IMG/VR virus record: IMGVR_UViG_3300010354_000001
Span: 49,975-113,974 of that record
DNA from: a virus
Strand: one strand, 5' to 3'
Length of the DNA: 64,000 nucleotides
Below, in pieces: positions 14,224-22,051 of the stretch. The position numbers and the translations under genes were made by a program. How positions within the stretch are numbered: the stretch's first letter is position 1; each line of letters opens with the position of its first letter. A model generated the notes under the pieces. The model worked only from the letters and a program-made list of their open reading frames with translations, did no database searches and was not told the origin of the DNA.

Positions 14224-14765
14224 TTCATCACCTCCTTGAATTTCTTTCTAAGCTCTTCTGGGTGGTGTTCATGACACCATATGAAGGCTTCGTAGGCTGA
14301 ATCAAACTCTTCTAGTAGTAGAGATGTTACTAAATCCCCATCCCTGCACAGTCGATATTCTAGAGGGTTACGAGGGATATACCACGTCAAATCCCCGTGA
14401 TAAGCATCTACGATATCAGGCAAGCACGCTTCAAGTGCAGCTTTGGGGATTATTGGGACGAACCCCTCCTCATTTGGATTGCAGAACATTTCTCCCTGTA
14501 CGAAATATTCGTTGTGTTTGTTATTATAGAGAGAATCTTCATAGTCTATAGATTGCCTCTCTAACGTGAACTTCTCAACATCAGTATTGAAATACTCCTC
14601 TGGGACTCGCATATATTCCTGTGCTTTTACTTTATAGTATTCAACTAAAATGTATTTATCTGAGCAGTCTCTTTTCTTGTATACGTCTCCAAACTTTTTT
14701 CCGAAGTCATATCCTAAGTCTAATATCTTTTTAGACTCTTCATAGCTACAGTTTAACTCTATCAT
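14220..14765 (-). CDS. Unknown protein, paralogue of the previous gene, 181 aa
   Basis: Tandem duplicate of the 13723-14223 gene, with conserved N-terminal EESKKILDLGYDF, middle VPIIPKAALEACLPD and C-terminal WCHEHHPEELRKKF. The region between these blocks differs strongly in the two copies, suggesting that the ends form the framework and the middle binds a variable partner. It overlaps the gene above and below by 4 bp. Confidence 0.75.
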   Translation of the reverse strand: MIELNCSYEESKKILDLGYDFGKKFGDVYKKRDCSDKYILVEYYKVKAQEYMRVPEEYFNTDVEKFTLERQSIDYEDSLYNNKHNEYFVQGEMFCNPNEEGFVPIIPKAALEACLPDIVDAYHGDLTWYIPRNPLEYRLCRDGDLVTSLLLEEFDSAYEAFIWCHEHHPEELRKKFKEVMK

Positions 14766-15100
14766 CTGCTTACTCCTACATATCTAATTCCAGTACGTGC
14801 TTGTTGAGGCTTGTACTCGAAAGGCTTATTTATGCTTGAATGAAAGTTCATACTGCTTGTTTGAGTAGCAGGGCCTTGCCTGTCAGTTCTTTGCATAGCT
14901 GTCAACTCATCCTCTAAATCGTTTACCATCTTATTGGCATCTCTAAGAGCTTCTTTTGCCCTATCTACTGAATATGATATTTGTCTTCTGTATGCCCTTG
15001 CAGCATCTAGTTCTTGTTGTTTTAAATATGTACTAGGTACATCTGCTGCTAGTGCAGTTTGTCCTGCTAGTATTAATGTTATTAGTATTAGTTTTTTCAC
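14762..15100 (-). CDS. Small periplasmic coiled-coil protein, 112 aa
   Basis: I place the start at GTG (15100) because AAAGGAG lies six bases ahead; an upstream in-frame ATG would cross a terminator hairpin. From GTG the protein opens with a signal peptide (KKLILITLILAGQTALAA, cleavage after ALA). The mature part has a helix with heptads (RAKEALRDANKMVNDLEDEL) and a polar tail. It could be a periplasmic lysis or structural accessory; unknown family. Confidence 0.65.
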   Translation of the reverse strand: MKKLILITLILAGQTALAADVPSTYLKQQELDAARAYRRQISYSVDRAKEALRDANKMVNDLEDELTAMQRTDRQGPATQTSSMNFHSSINKPFEYKPQQARTGIRYVGVSR

Positions 15101-15123
15101 TGATTCTCCTTTTGTTTTTCTAT

Positions 15124-15150
15124 TAAAAATTTGGGGGAAAATTCCCCCTT
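15124..15150 (-). terminator. Hairpin terminator
   Basis: GGGGG (15133-15137) and CCCCC (15144-15148) with AA/TT extensions form a short GC stem followed on the minus strand by AAATTTTT. It lies just after the stop of the gene at 15165 and before the GTG start at 15100. Confidence 0.6.
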
Positions 15151-15164
15151 CCTTGCGGAACGCC

Positions 15165-15707
15165 TCACGCACTACAGTGTGCATTAAAAACTTTTTTCTC
15201 AAATTTGCAGACTGAGTCGTATATCCTCGTCAGGTCTTTTTTTAAATTTGCTAGATTTAGATTCTCTTCCGAAGCTTTACTTAAAATAAATTCCTTGTAA
15301 TTTTTTGTCACATAAATGTGTATGAGTAATTTAAGCATCTCTCTGCCAAAATCATGCTTGTATCTTCCAGTATGGTTAGAGTAGCCCTCGTTAGAAAAAT
15401 CAAAATACTCTAATTTTATTTTTTTGATTTGTTCTTTGATCTCATCTAAACTAATATCTGTCGGATTTGTAGAAGAATCACCACGAAGGAACTTAAATAA
15501 CTCTTTTTTGAAAACATTAATTTTTTTAAAATTTTCTTTTTCGATTTTAGTTATATTAAGTTTTGTGTGGCGGATTAAGTCTAGTAGCCTCTCGTAGTCC
15601 TGAAGCTCGCTAATCTTTATCTTCTTTAATAGGCGATTAGAGTCCATAAAAGTAAAAGTCTTATTGCTTAAGCCTAATATATCCCTAAACATCTTTCTTT
15701 CGTCCAT
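15165..15707 (-). CDS. Unknown lysine-rich protein, 180 aa
   Basis: A helical, lysine-rich protein (many K and E; ITKIEKENFKKINVFKKELF near residues 53-72) with a Y/H-rich YSNHTGRYKHDFG around residue 110. No family recognised. It is a single gene between a 158-bp spacer and a terminator and lies downstream of the RNA-repair enzyme on the same strand. Confidence 0.6.
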   Translation of the reverse strand: MDERKMFRDILGLSNKTFTFMDSNRLLKKIKISELQDYERLLDLIRHTKLNITKIEKENFKKINVFKKELFKFLRGDSSTNPTDISLDEIKEQIKKIKLEYFDFSNEGYSNHTGRYKHDFGREMLKLLIHIYVTKNYKEFILSKASEENLNLANLKKDLTRIYDSVCKFEKKVFNAHCSA

Positions 15708-15865
15708 TTAACTTTTTCTCTCCACCCTTTCAATATACCACAAAAAATAAAACTCTAACATTAGAAAATGTTAATTTATGGACTTACACAAGTGGTTTTT
15801 CTTACAGTTGCTTTTTGTTCATGGTTTTGAACCATTTTTTTGTTACTCTCATTTAGACTTACCTT

Positions 15866-18034
15866 TTAAAATATTGATACCGATTGTAAAATTTGGCTCC
15901 AAACCTTCTCTACAAAATTACCTCCTTCTAAACCTTCAAACTGTTCTTGTGTGTAAGTCAGTAAGAAGCTTTTAGTTATTGGTAGATCGTTATACTTAGT
16001 TAATACTTCTTCTCTAGAAATCTTATCCCAGTTGCCTTTTTTATATATCTCTCTAAGCACTCTAATGTCTTTATAGATGGGAAGTTTAACTTTTAGAAAC
16101 TGACCTTCAGAATCTTCTAAGACGAAACCTTCGTCTAGCGAGTCTTTGGATCTCTCTATTAGCTTAGTCAATTCTGTAACAGTATTAGCTGTAAATACTT
16201 TAGTCTTAGGCTTAACTCCTATTGCTTTTGCTATAGATTTTACTTTCTCATAAGGCTCCCTGATAAACTCTAAGGTGTTATGCACTATATCCAGTAATAC
16301 TAGATGAGCTTTGTCGTACTTGACTATATGTGGATCTCGCACTGGGTCTATAACCTCAAACACAAAAGTAGTATTGGTGTCTTTAACATACTTAGTTAAG
16401 AACTCTACATCTAAGGTAGCGTGCAAAATGTCTTTTAAGTATTCTGAAAAATCAGAACTAGGGGAAGTTTTAGAAGTTATAAATAATTTATCTTTTTCAT
16501 GATCGTAACTAACTAAGCCTAAAAAACCATTCTCTTTAGTAAATACTTGTACTGGGTAAGTTAAGCTAGTTAGTTCTAATCCACGCTCTCCTAGATTAAA
16601 GAACTTCTCGTATCCTCTGGCTACTAATTTATTAGTTTTGTTGTTTATGAATAATCCTCTTGTTTTTATAGTTACTGAATCCCAAGATTTATCATAAAAG
16701 GCTTTTCTGGAAAAAGAATAAGAGTCTATATGATCGTATGTTTTCTTATTTATAAGTTTGCGATTTATATAGCTCTCTAAACTTTTTAGGAACTCTGGAA
16801 TATTCTCCTCTTTGCTCATAGGTGCTTTTGGGTTGTGGTATTTGATTATCTCTTGCCTATTTACATCATAAACTGAAAGATATCCTCCATGCTCTACAGA
16901 AGACTCTAAGCATACTGCACCATAATCAGTTATATAGCTATCATTACTCATGTTTCTGTGTCCGAATACTTGAGTAAAGCAAGTAAGTTCAGAACTGTGC
17001 CCATGGGGGTATAATTCCCTACCTAAACGCATATTTATACCTTTAGGGGTATAGTTATAGCCTTTTACCCCAGTCCACAAGTGTGCTGAAGGTTTTAATA
17101 CTATATCGTAGAAATTCTCTAGGTTCTGTTTCGTATCTACCCCAGCGTGAGTCACCAATATATTATTTCCCTCCTCTAACTGGACTACACAAGCATCGTA
17201 TAGTTTCTTTAGGAAATCTCTTATAGATTTTTTAGTTATCCCTGCTATTTTAGGTAGTGTTACGTTATTAAATGTACCTGATCTTGCTTTCTTGCCCATA
17301 CAGTAGTCTCTTAGATGTAGTTCGTGATTCCCCATTAATAGAGTTACGTTAGGCTTATCTGCTAATTCCATCATTCTGCGAAGCACGTAATTCTCATCAT
17401 CGCCACGATCTAAGTAGTCTCCTACAAAAACGTAATGAGTACTATCATCAAATTCACTTAAAAGTTTTTCTAGAGGTTTTCTACATCCCTGTATGTCGCC
17501 TACTATTAAAACCTTAATACTGTGCCTTTCGTACCTTATGCAAGGAATAAACCTGTTGGTCAAAAAATATGTATACAGAGTTTCTTTTAGAGTTTCCCCC
17601 TTAATGTGGTTATGATTATTTACAGCCTCATACCTTTCTTTCTGCCTATTTACCACTGATTCAGGAACGCTGTGTATTCCTCTAGTGGTATTATCTACCA
17701 GTGGAGTATTCCCAAAATCTAATACTAGAGTGTCATATAAATAGTTATCAGCTAATTCTTTAAACGGCTTCATGTCACTTTCTTTAGTGAATGTTGCATC
17801 TAATATAATTAGCTGCCCTTCATGCATTCTATATTCTACAGCTTCTTTAACTATAGCCCAGATAGATTTATCCATTCCCTGAGAGATAGTAGTTCTATCT
17901 AGTTCTACGTTATGTGTTACCCCTGCTACTGCATGTCTTATTTTATCAGGGCTTATTGTGTAGTCCTCATAGCCTTTAACGTAAGTGCTTTTACCTGTGC
18001 CTGAGACACCTCTTAAAAATATTAATAGTCTCAT
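15866..18034 (-). CDS. RNA end-healing and sealing enzyme: kinase-phosphatase-RNA ligase
   Basis: Three domains are visible. Residues 1-165: P-loop polynucleotide kinase (FLRGVSGTGKSTYVKGY). Residues 175-400: calcineurin-like phosphatase (GDIQGC, VGDYLDRGDD, LLMGNHELHLRD, HAGVD, GHRN). Residues 440-722: nucleotidyltransferase-type RNA ligase with VARGYEKFFNLGE, a nucleophile motif KENGF (motif I), FVFEVIDP (motif III), DEGFVLED (motif IV) and LKVKL (motif V). The ligase part looks like T4 Rnl1, while the order matches bacterial Pnkp. It would repair RNA cut by anticodon nucleases. It lies 3 kb upstream of the Ro60-like gene on the same strand. Confidence 0.85.
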   Translation of the reverse strand: MRLLIFLRGVSGTGKSTYVKGYEDYTISPDKIRHAVAGVTHNVELDRTTISQGMDKSIWAIVKEAVEYRMHEGQLIILDATFTKESDMKPFKELADNYLYDTLVLDFGNTPLVDNTTRGIHSVPESVVNRQKERYEAVNNHNHIKGETLKETLYTYFLTNRFIPCIRYERHSIKVLIVGDIQGCRKPLEKLLSEFDDSTHYVFVGDYLDRGDDENYVLRRMMELADKPNVTLLMGNHELHLRDYCMGKKARSGTFNNVTLPKIAGITKKSIRDFLKKLYDACVVQLEEGNNILVTHAGVDTKQNLENFYDIVLKPSAHLWTGVKGYNYTPKGINMRLGRELYPHGHSSELTCFTQVFGHRNMSNDSYITDYGAVCLESSVEHGGYLSVYDVNRQEIIKYHNPKAPMSKEENIPEFLKSLESYINRKLINKKTYDHIDSYSFSRKAFYDKSWDSVTIKTRGLFINNKTNKLVARGYEKFFNLGERGLELTSLTYPVQVFTKENGFLGLVSYDHEKDKLFITSKTSPSSDFSEYLKDILHATLDVEFLTKYVKDTNTTFVFEVIDPVRDPHIVKYDKAHLVLLDIVHNTLEFIREPYEKVKSIAKAIGVKPKTKVFTANTVTELTKLIERSKDSLDEGFVLEDSEGQFLKVKLPIYKDIRVLREIYKKGNWDKISREEVLTKYNDLPITKSFLLTYTQEQFEGLEGGNFVEKVWSQILQSVSIF

Positions 18035-18045
18035 TTTGTTTCCTT

Positions 18046-18252
18046 TTACGAATTTACTTCACCTAAAGCTACTGAGTAATCATCAATAACCCAGAAGATT
18101 GTTTCTGGTTGCTGTCTCAATAACTCTAAAGATCTTATCACACTTTGTGGGTTTGTAGTTTTTATAATATGCTTAACGTGCACTGCATCCTTATCTGTAG
18201 GTTGTTCTACTGTGAAGTTTTCAAACTCTTTAAGCTCTTGTAAATCTATCAT
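18046..18252 (-). CDS. Unknown protein, 68 aa
   Basis: A small acidic protein beginning MIDLQELKEFENFTVEQPTD; the C-terminal half (NPQSVIRSLELLRQQPETIF) looks like a helix followed by a strand. It ends 12 bp before the RNA-repair gene and is probably translated with it. No known family. Confidence 0.65.
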   Translation of the reverse strand: MIDLQELKEFENFTVEQPTDKDAVHVKHIIKTTNPQSVIRSLELLRQQPETIFWVIDDYSVALGEVNS

Positions 18253-18292
18253 TGTTTTTGGTTTTCCTTTCCTACATAATAATCTACCACGG

Positions 18293-19135
18293 TTAAGAAA
18301 CCTTTATATTAAGTTTTTTTAATTTATAATCTTGATTCTGCCATGGGTATCCTCTAGGATTACAGACACAAGTTAAATTTTTACCTGCTATAGGCTTGTA
18401 AGTTTTTGCACTGTGTGTATGTCCGTAAACCCAGTACTGTGCAGTAGTGCCTTTAAGTAACTCTTCTCCATCAAAATTATAGAAAGATGTAGTTACCTCA
18501 TCCCTAAACTCTTTATCTTGGTGTTTTCTTTTATTACTAGGATTTATATGACTTACCATAATATCTGCTAGCTTATGCACTTGCTCTAGCTTCCTATATT
18601 CTTGTTCTGTTAGCTGATCGAATACTTTCAAGCTGGTGTATGTAGGTTCGTTCATGGTTCGCATCCAGATATCCTGTATACTCTCGTAGGTAATTAGCTG
18701 CTCAGATATATAAGATCCGTCATACCATCCCATGGCTCCTGCGATTACAGCATCGTCTATCAGCACATAACTGCCGTCAAGTAGATAAACTCCGTCTATC
18801 CCTTTTATGCTTTTAGCTAAATCTTTTACCCTATCCCAAGAACTCACATGGGTAGGTGAGTATATAGTCCATAGATCATGATTCCCTGTAACTACACATA
18901 TAGTCTCATAAATTTCTTCTCTGAGCCATTTTAAACAGTTTATAATTTGATAGTTGTGATGTCCTAAATCTCCTGCAACAATTAAATTTTTAGATTTAGG
19001 TTGCCAAGATCTAAATAGCTCCAGAAAAGTTTCTTTATTGTCAATATCTACTCTGTCTAGATTATATCTAGGAAAATTATGATCGAAAAAATCTAAATGT
19101 ATGTCTGAGCATAAATCGAAACTGACTGTCTTCAT
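18293..19135 (-). CDS. Calcineurin-like metallophosphoesterase, 280 aa
   Basis: Metal-binding motifs are complete: CSDIHLDF (residues 9-16), VAGDLGHHN (52-60), VVTGNHDLW (81-89) and VYGHTHS near residue 240. Members hydrolyse phosphoesters in nucleotides or nucleic acid; the substrate here is unknown. The start ATG lies 7 nt after an extended -10 box (TATGC-TATAAT at 19143-19153) with no ribosome site, so its mRNA may be leaderless. It is divergent from the lysozyme gene at 19171. Confidence 0.85.
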   Translation of the reverse strand: MKTVSFDLCSDIHLDFFDHNFPRYNLDRVDIDNKETFLELFRSWQPKSKNLIVAGDLGHHNYQIINCLKWLREEIYETICVVTGNHDLWTIYSPTHVSSWDRVKDLAKSIKGIDGVYLLDGSYVLIDDAVIAGAMGWYDGSYISEQLITYESIQDIWMRTMNEPTYTSLKVFDQLTEQEYRKLEQVHKLADIMVSHINPSNKRKHQDKEFRDEVTTSFYNFDGEELLKGTTAQYWVYGHTHSAKTYKPIAGKNLTCVCNPRGYPWQNQDYKLKKLNIKVS

Positions 19136-19142
19136 GTCGTTA

Positions 19143-19164
19143 ATTATAGCATAAAAAGTACAAT
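19143..19164. promoter_or_regulatory. Divergent pair of -10 boxes serving leaderless starts
   Basis: Minus strand TATGCTATAAT (19153-19143) lies 7 nt from the phosphoesterase ATG; plus strand TACAAT (19159-19164) lies 6 nt from the lysozyme ATG at 19171. The whole intergenic space is only 35 bp, so the two promoters overlap and neither gene has room for a leader. Confidence 0.5.
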
Positions 19165-19170
19165 TTGAGT

Positions 19171-19650
19171 ATGAGATTATCGCCTAAAGGAATTAAATTA
19201 CTGCATGATAGGGAAGGTTGCGTTTTGACAGCTTATAAAGATACTGTAGGTGTCTGGACTATTGGGTACGGTATGACTTTCTATCCTAACAAAACTAGAG
19301 TTAAGCAAGGGGATAAATTAACACAGAAACAAGCAGATGATATGTTTGCCTATGTTCTAGAAAATGATTTTGAGAAACCTATAGAAAAGCTTCTAGTGGG
19401 TGTTACTTTAAACCAAGATCAGTATGATGCTTTGGTTAGTTTTGCGTTTAATGTAGGAGTTTCTGCACTATCTACATCTACATTGTTGAGAAATCTAAAA
19501 GCTGGGAAAATAAAAGATGCTAATAAGCAGTTTGCTAGATGGGTGTTTCCTGTTGAGATAACTTCTCGTAGAAAAGCAGAATCTAGGCAGTTTGCTGGAA
19601 TTGAATTTTCCGACAAGGCTGACCTAGACCCTTTGGTTGGTTGGTTATAA
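19171..19650 (+). CDS. GH24 lysozyme (endolysin 2)
   Basis: A second family 24 muramidase: LLHDREGCVLTAYKDTVGVW carries the catalytic Glu (REG), then TIGYGMT and the usual helical lobe (YDALVSFAFNVG, FARWV, RRKAES). It is more typical than the enzyme at 13280-13726. It is the only rightward gene between 1 and 43 kb and is transcribed alone. I start it at ATG 19171; a TTG two codons earlier is possible. It has no signal peptide. It converges with the membrane HTH protein at 19653. Confidence 0.85.
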   Translation: MRLSPKGIKLLHDREGCVLTAYKDTVGVWTIGYGMTFYPNKTRVKQGDKLTQKQADDMFAYVLENDFEKPIEKLLVGVTLNQDQYDALVSFAFNVGVSALSTSTLLRNLKAGKIKDANKQFARWVFPVEITSRRKAESRQFAGIEFSDKADLDPLVGWL

Positions 19651-19652
19651 AC

Positions 19653-20111
19653 TTACTCTTTAATCATTACGTTATAAAATAACGCTGAAGCTGTTGCCAG
19701 TGTGATTATTACGTATGGGAACCCTGGCATAGTCAGGGTTTCTCCGCCTGTACTCGCAGTGCTTATAGCAGATACCACTATAGATATTACGGCAGCTAAA
19801 GATAACAACACTAAAACTAGAGAGACTGGGTTTTCGTAAGCTCTATTAATCCACTCGATTCCAGCATCTTCCGCTAAAGAGTATTTATATTTTTCTAAGC
19901 TTTCAATAAACTCCTCGTCTTCCGTATTTTTAACTTCTTTAGCTAATCTAGATATCGTAGAAAGGCTCAAGCCTGTAGTTTCACTGATCTCTTTTCTAGA
20001 TACTCCTGCAAGTAACAGAACCCTAGCTGACTCTCTTGCTTCTGGAGTTATTACTGCTCTCTTCTTAGTTACTTTAGTAGCTTTGGCTACTGGTTTTTTC
20101 TTTTGTACCAT
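19653..20111 (-). CDS. Membrane-anchored helix-turn-helix protein, 152 aa
   Basis: N-terminus is Lys/Ala-rich (KKPVAKATKVTKKRA), then a resolvase-type helix-turn-helix (ARVLLLAGVSRKEISETTGL, residues 28-47, and SLSTISRLAKEV), an acidic helix and two transmembrane helices (residues 92-115 and 128-147). This is an odd fusion of a DNA-binding domain with a membrane hairpin. It abuts the lysozyme gene tail to tail, so a holin-like or lysis-timing role is possible. GGAGAAG precedes the ATG. Confidence 0.65.
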   Translation of the reverse strand: MVQKKKPVAKATKVTKKRAVITPEARESARVLLLAGVSRKEISETTGLSLSTISRLAKEVKNTEDEEFIESLEKYKYSLAEDAGIEWINRAYENPVSLVLVLLSLAAVISIVVSAISTASTGGETLTMPGFPYVIITLATASALFYNVMIKE

Positions 20112-20410
20112 TTTTCTTCTCCTTGTATCGTTATTTTGGTATATTTTCTTATGAGTTCTTTCAGATCTGCTCTAAATTCACTTATTAATATCTTAGCATC
20201 TTTTCCAGTTATTTTGCTTATTTTTACTAAATGATCTTTACAGCAACAAACTAGTATAGAGTACCCATACTCTACAGCCTTTGCACTCAGCCCATACTCA
20301 TACCTAAAGTCAAATACTTGGATTAGGGATTTAAACATGCGATCTAAAGAATATAGAACTAACTCTATATTTTCTGCTTGCATTTTCCACTTAATTCTAG
20401 GTCTTGCCAC
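20087..20410 (-). CDS. Unknown protein, 107 aa
   Basis: A helical basic protein (MARPRIKWKMQAENIELVLY) with adjacent cysteines (LVCCCKDH, residues 52-59). It overlaps the membrane HTH gene by 25 bp and the small gene upstream by 14 bp. No family recognised. Confidence 0.65.
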   Translation of the reverse strand: MARPRIKWKMQAENIELVLYSLDRMFKSLIQVFDFRYEYGLSAKAVEYGYSILVCCCKDHLVKISKITGKDAKILISEFRADLKELIRKYTKITIQGEEKWYKRKNQ

Positions 20411-20564
20411 TGCTCTTTAAACTCTCAAGTATAGAATAAAACTCATCCATAGCTTCTTTATTACCGCTAGGTATAGCTAGCCCACAAAGTAATAATAACA
20501 TTCTTAATATAGCTCTTTGGGTTTCTGCTAAACTATCTAACTTCTCTTCTAGATCTCTGTTCAC
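20397..20564 (-). CDS. Small helical protein, 55 aa, GTG start
   Basis: The frame begins with GTG overlapping the TGA stop of the dNMP kinase gene (GTGA) and reads NRDLEEKLDSLAETQRAILR, then a hydrophobic MLLLLCGLAIPSG and a helix ending LKSSGKT. The coupling and the fit into the otherwise empty 150 bp support a real gene. The leucine-rich centre may be a membrane or packing helix. Confidence 0.6.
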   Translation of the reverse strand: MNRDLEEKLDSLAETQRAILRMLLLLCGLAIPSGNKEAMDEFYSILESLKSSGKT

Positions 20565-21154
20565 GATTTCAACCCTACAACAAATTGAACTGCTGTGTTT
20601 AATGTTTCTAAATCTCCGCTATTATGAATAGTATAGCTGATTAAACTTCTTCTCTGTACCCACTCAATCTCAGAAATATGCACTCCTTCTGGCTTAGTCC
20701 CCCAAACAATTAGATCATTAAGCCATTGAGGATCGTTTCTGGATACTCGCACTAAAGTCACCCCTGCTTTATAGAGAGCTTCCATCTCATTCACAAACCT
20801 TACATCTGTAATAACTACATTCTCTTCATCTTTAATCCTAGCAAGTAAAGATTCTACCCAAATATCTTCATGGTAATGCTGTCTTACTACCTCTGTACCA
20901 AATACCTGAAGCTCATTCCTTGGGATTATATCTATCCCTAGCCTTTCTGACCAGTAGGAGTCTTTTGTTTCCCTAAATACTCTAGACTCTTCTGTGTCTC
21001 CTTCTAGTAGAGCTCTATCCCAGCCATATATGGCAGATAAAGTATCTTTTAAAGGTTCTGCAAATGAGTGCTTTTTATACCCTAAAGACTTCTCTAATAT
21101 GTCTCCTACAGTATTTTTACCACTGCCTATTAATCCTATTAATCCTATTTTCAT
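20561..21154 (-). CDS. Deoxynucleoside monophosphate kinase
   Basis: The P-loop GLIGSGKNTVGDIL (residues 6-19), KKHSFAEPLKDTLSAIYGWD (27-46) and the late VVITDVRFVNEMEALYKAG (about 112-130) match the phage T4 gp1 / T5 dNMP kinase family. These enzymes phosphorylate dNMPs to dNDPs for phage DNA synthesis, including modified ones. It complements the ribonucleotide reductase at 31-37 kb. Normal length (197 aa). Confidence 0.85.
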   Translation of the reverse strand: MKIGLIGLIGSGKNTVGDILEKSLGYKKHSFAEPLKDTLSAIYGWDRALLEGDTEESRVFRETKDSYWSERLGIDIIPRNELQVFGTEVVRQHYHEDIWVESLLARIKDEENVVITDVRFVNEMEALYKAGVTLVRVSRNDPQWLNDLIVWGTKPEGVHISEIEWVQRRSLISYTIHNSGDLETLNTAVQFVVGLKS

Positions 21155-21163
21155 AATCCCTCC

Positions 21164-21352
21164 TCAATCGTGTGATGTAGTTACTACTGATAAAACTGCT
21201 GATAAAATACCTATTAAAGGAACTGTGTAGTTATCCTCTGGAGGTCTGTGCATTATGGATAGAAACATAAATGTTCCAGTGCAACCTAGCAGGAACGATT
21301 GCATAGCTTGTAATATTATTTTTTCTTGTCTTTTATGATTCTTGTTAGTCAT
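21164..21352 (-). CDS. Small membrane protein with two helices, 62 aa
   Basis: A basic start (MTNKNHKRQEK) is followed by two hydrophobic segments (about residues 16-31 and 44-59) separated by HRPPEDNYT. The positive N-terminus suggests both ends face the cytoplasm. It overlaps the gene upstream by 8 bp. Function unknown; a holin-like role cannot be excluded. Confidence 0.6.
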   Translation of the reverse strand: MTNKNHKRQEKIILQAMQSFLLGCTGTFMFLSIMHRPPEDNYTVPLIGILSAVLSVVTTSHD

Positions 21353-21737
21353 TATCTGAAAGTCCTATAGCTTTTTTAGCTTTCTCAATCCTAGCATTTA
21401 AATCTAAACCTTCAAACGCATCTATTTCTTTTTTCAATTTTCTTGCAGATTCTTTAGTGAGCTCAAACTTGAAATAGTGGCTCTTTGGATCTAAAGGTAT
21501 AGGAGTGGTGTATATCTCTAAAGTTATTTTCTTACGCTCCATGTTAGCAGATTCGTGATTTAATATATCGGTAGTCTCTAAAAAAAACGTCTTTCTGCTA
21601 GAGTGAAAATCCACACTTACGATTTTGCCGCTAGAAGAACATTCTAGGGTATGTAGACCCCATCCACGATACTGCCTCAAAAAATTAAAGTTAACCTTCT
21701 TGGTTTCTCTCTTCTTAAATAATTTAAACATTTTCAT
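21345..21737 (-). CDS. Unknown protein, 130 aa
   Basis: Basic N-terminus (MKMFKLFKKRETKKVNFNFL), a strand-rich centre and an acidic helical C-terminus (IDAFEGLDLNARIEKAKKAI). No domain recognised. It overlaps the coiled-coil gene upstream by 14 bp. Confidence 0.65.
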   Translation of the reverse strand: MKMFKLFKKRETKKVNFNFLRQYRGWGLHTLECSSSGKIVSVDFHSSRKTFFLETTDILNHESANMERKKITLEIYTTPIPLDPKSHYFKFELTKESARKLKKEIDAFEGLDLNARIEKAKKAIGLSDND

Positions 21738-22008
21738 TTTCCTTTTTAGCTTCTATTTCTTTTTCTTTCTCTTTTTCATTCTGTGCATTTAGTTCTAAGT
21801 AGGTGATATCGTCCTTTAAAACGCCTATAGAATAGTTTATGGCTTGTTCTAACCTACATATAGAATCCATATCTGGGATAGCCTTAAGCATACTATCTAT
21901 GCTACCTGAAGAGTTTTTCAGAGTCTTTACTAATCTAGTTTTTACTTCTGCTTTCATTAATAAGAGCCTATCTATTGCTTTATCATGTTCCGCGTATAAA
22001 TCTTCCAT
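21724..22008 (-). CDS. Unknown coiled-coil protein, 94 aa
   Basis: Helical throughout and ending in a charged run of E and K (ELNAQNEKEKEKEIEAKK). GGAGGAAA precedes the ATG. No family recognised; the charged tail suggests a scaffold or binding role only in a general way. Confidence 0.65.
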   Translation of the reverse strand: MEDLYAEHDKAIDRLLLMKAEVKTRLVKTLKNSSGSIDSMLKAIPDMDSICRLEQAINYSIGVLKDDITYLELNAQNEKEKEKEIEAKKENENV

Positions 22009-22051
22009 ATTTTCCTCCTAAATAAAAAGTCTAAATGTCCTGTCACTGCTG

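Noticed and set aside
15101-15202. N-terminal extension of the periplasmic coiled-coil protein
   Set aside because: It would cross the terminator hairpin and put a signal peptide in the middle; GTG at 15100 has the ribosome site.
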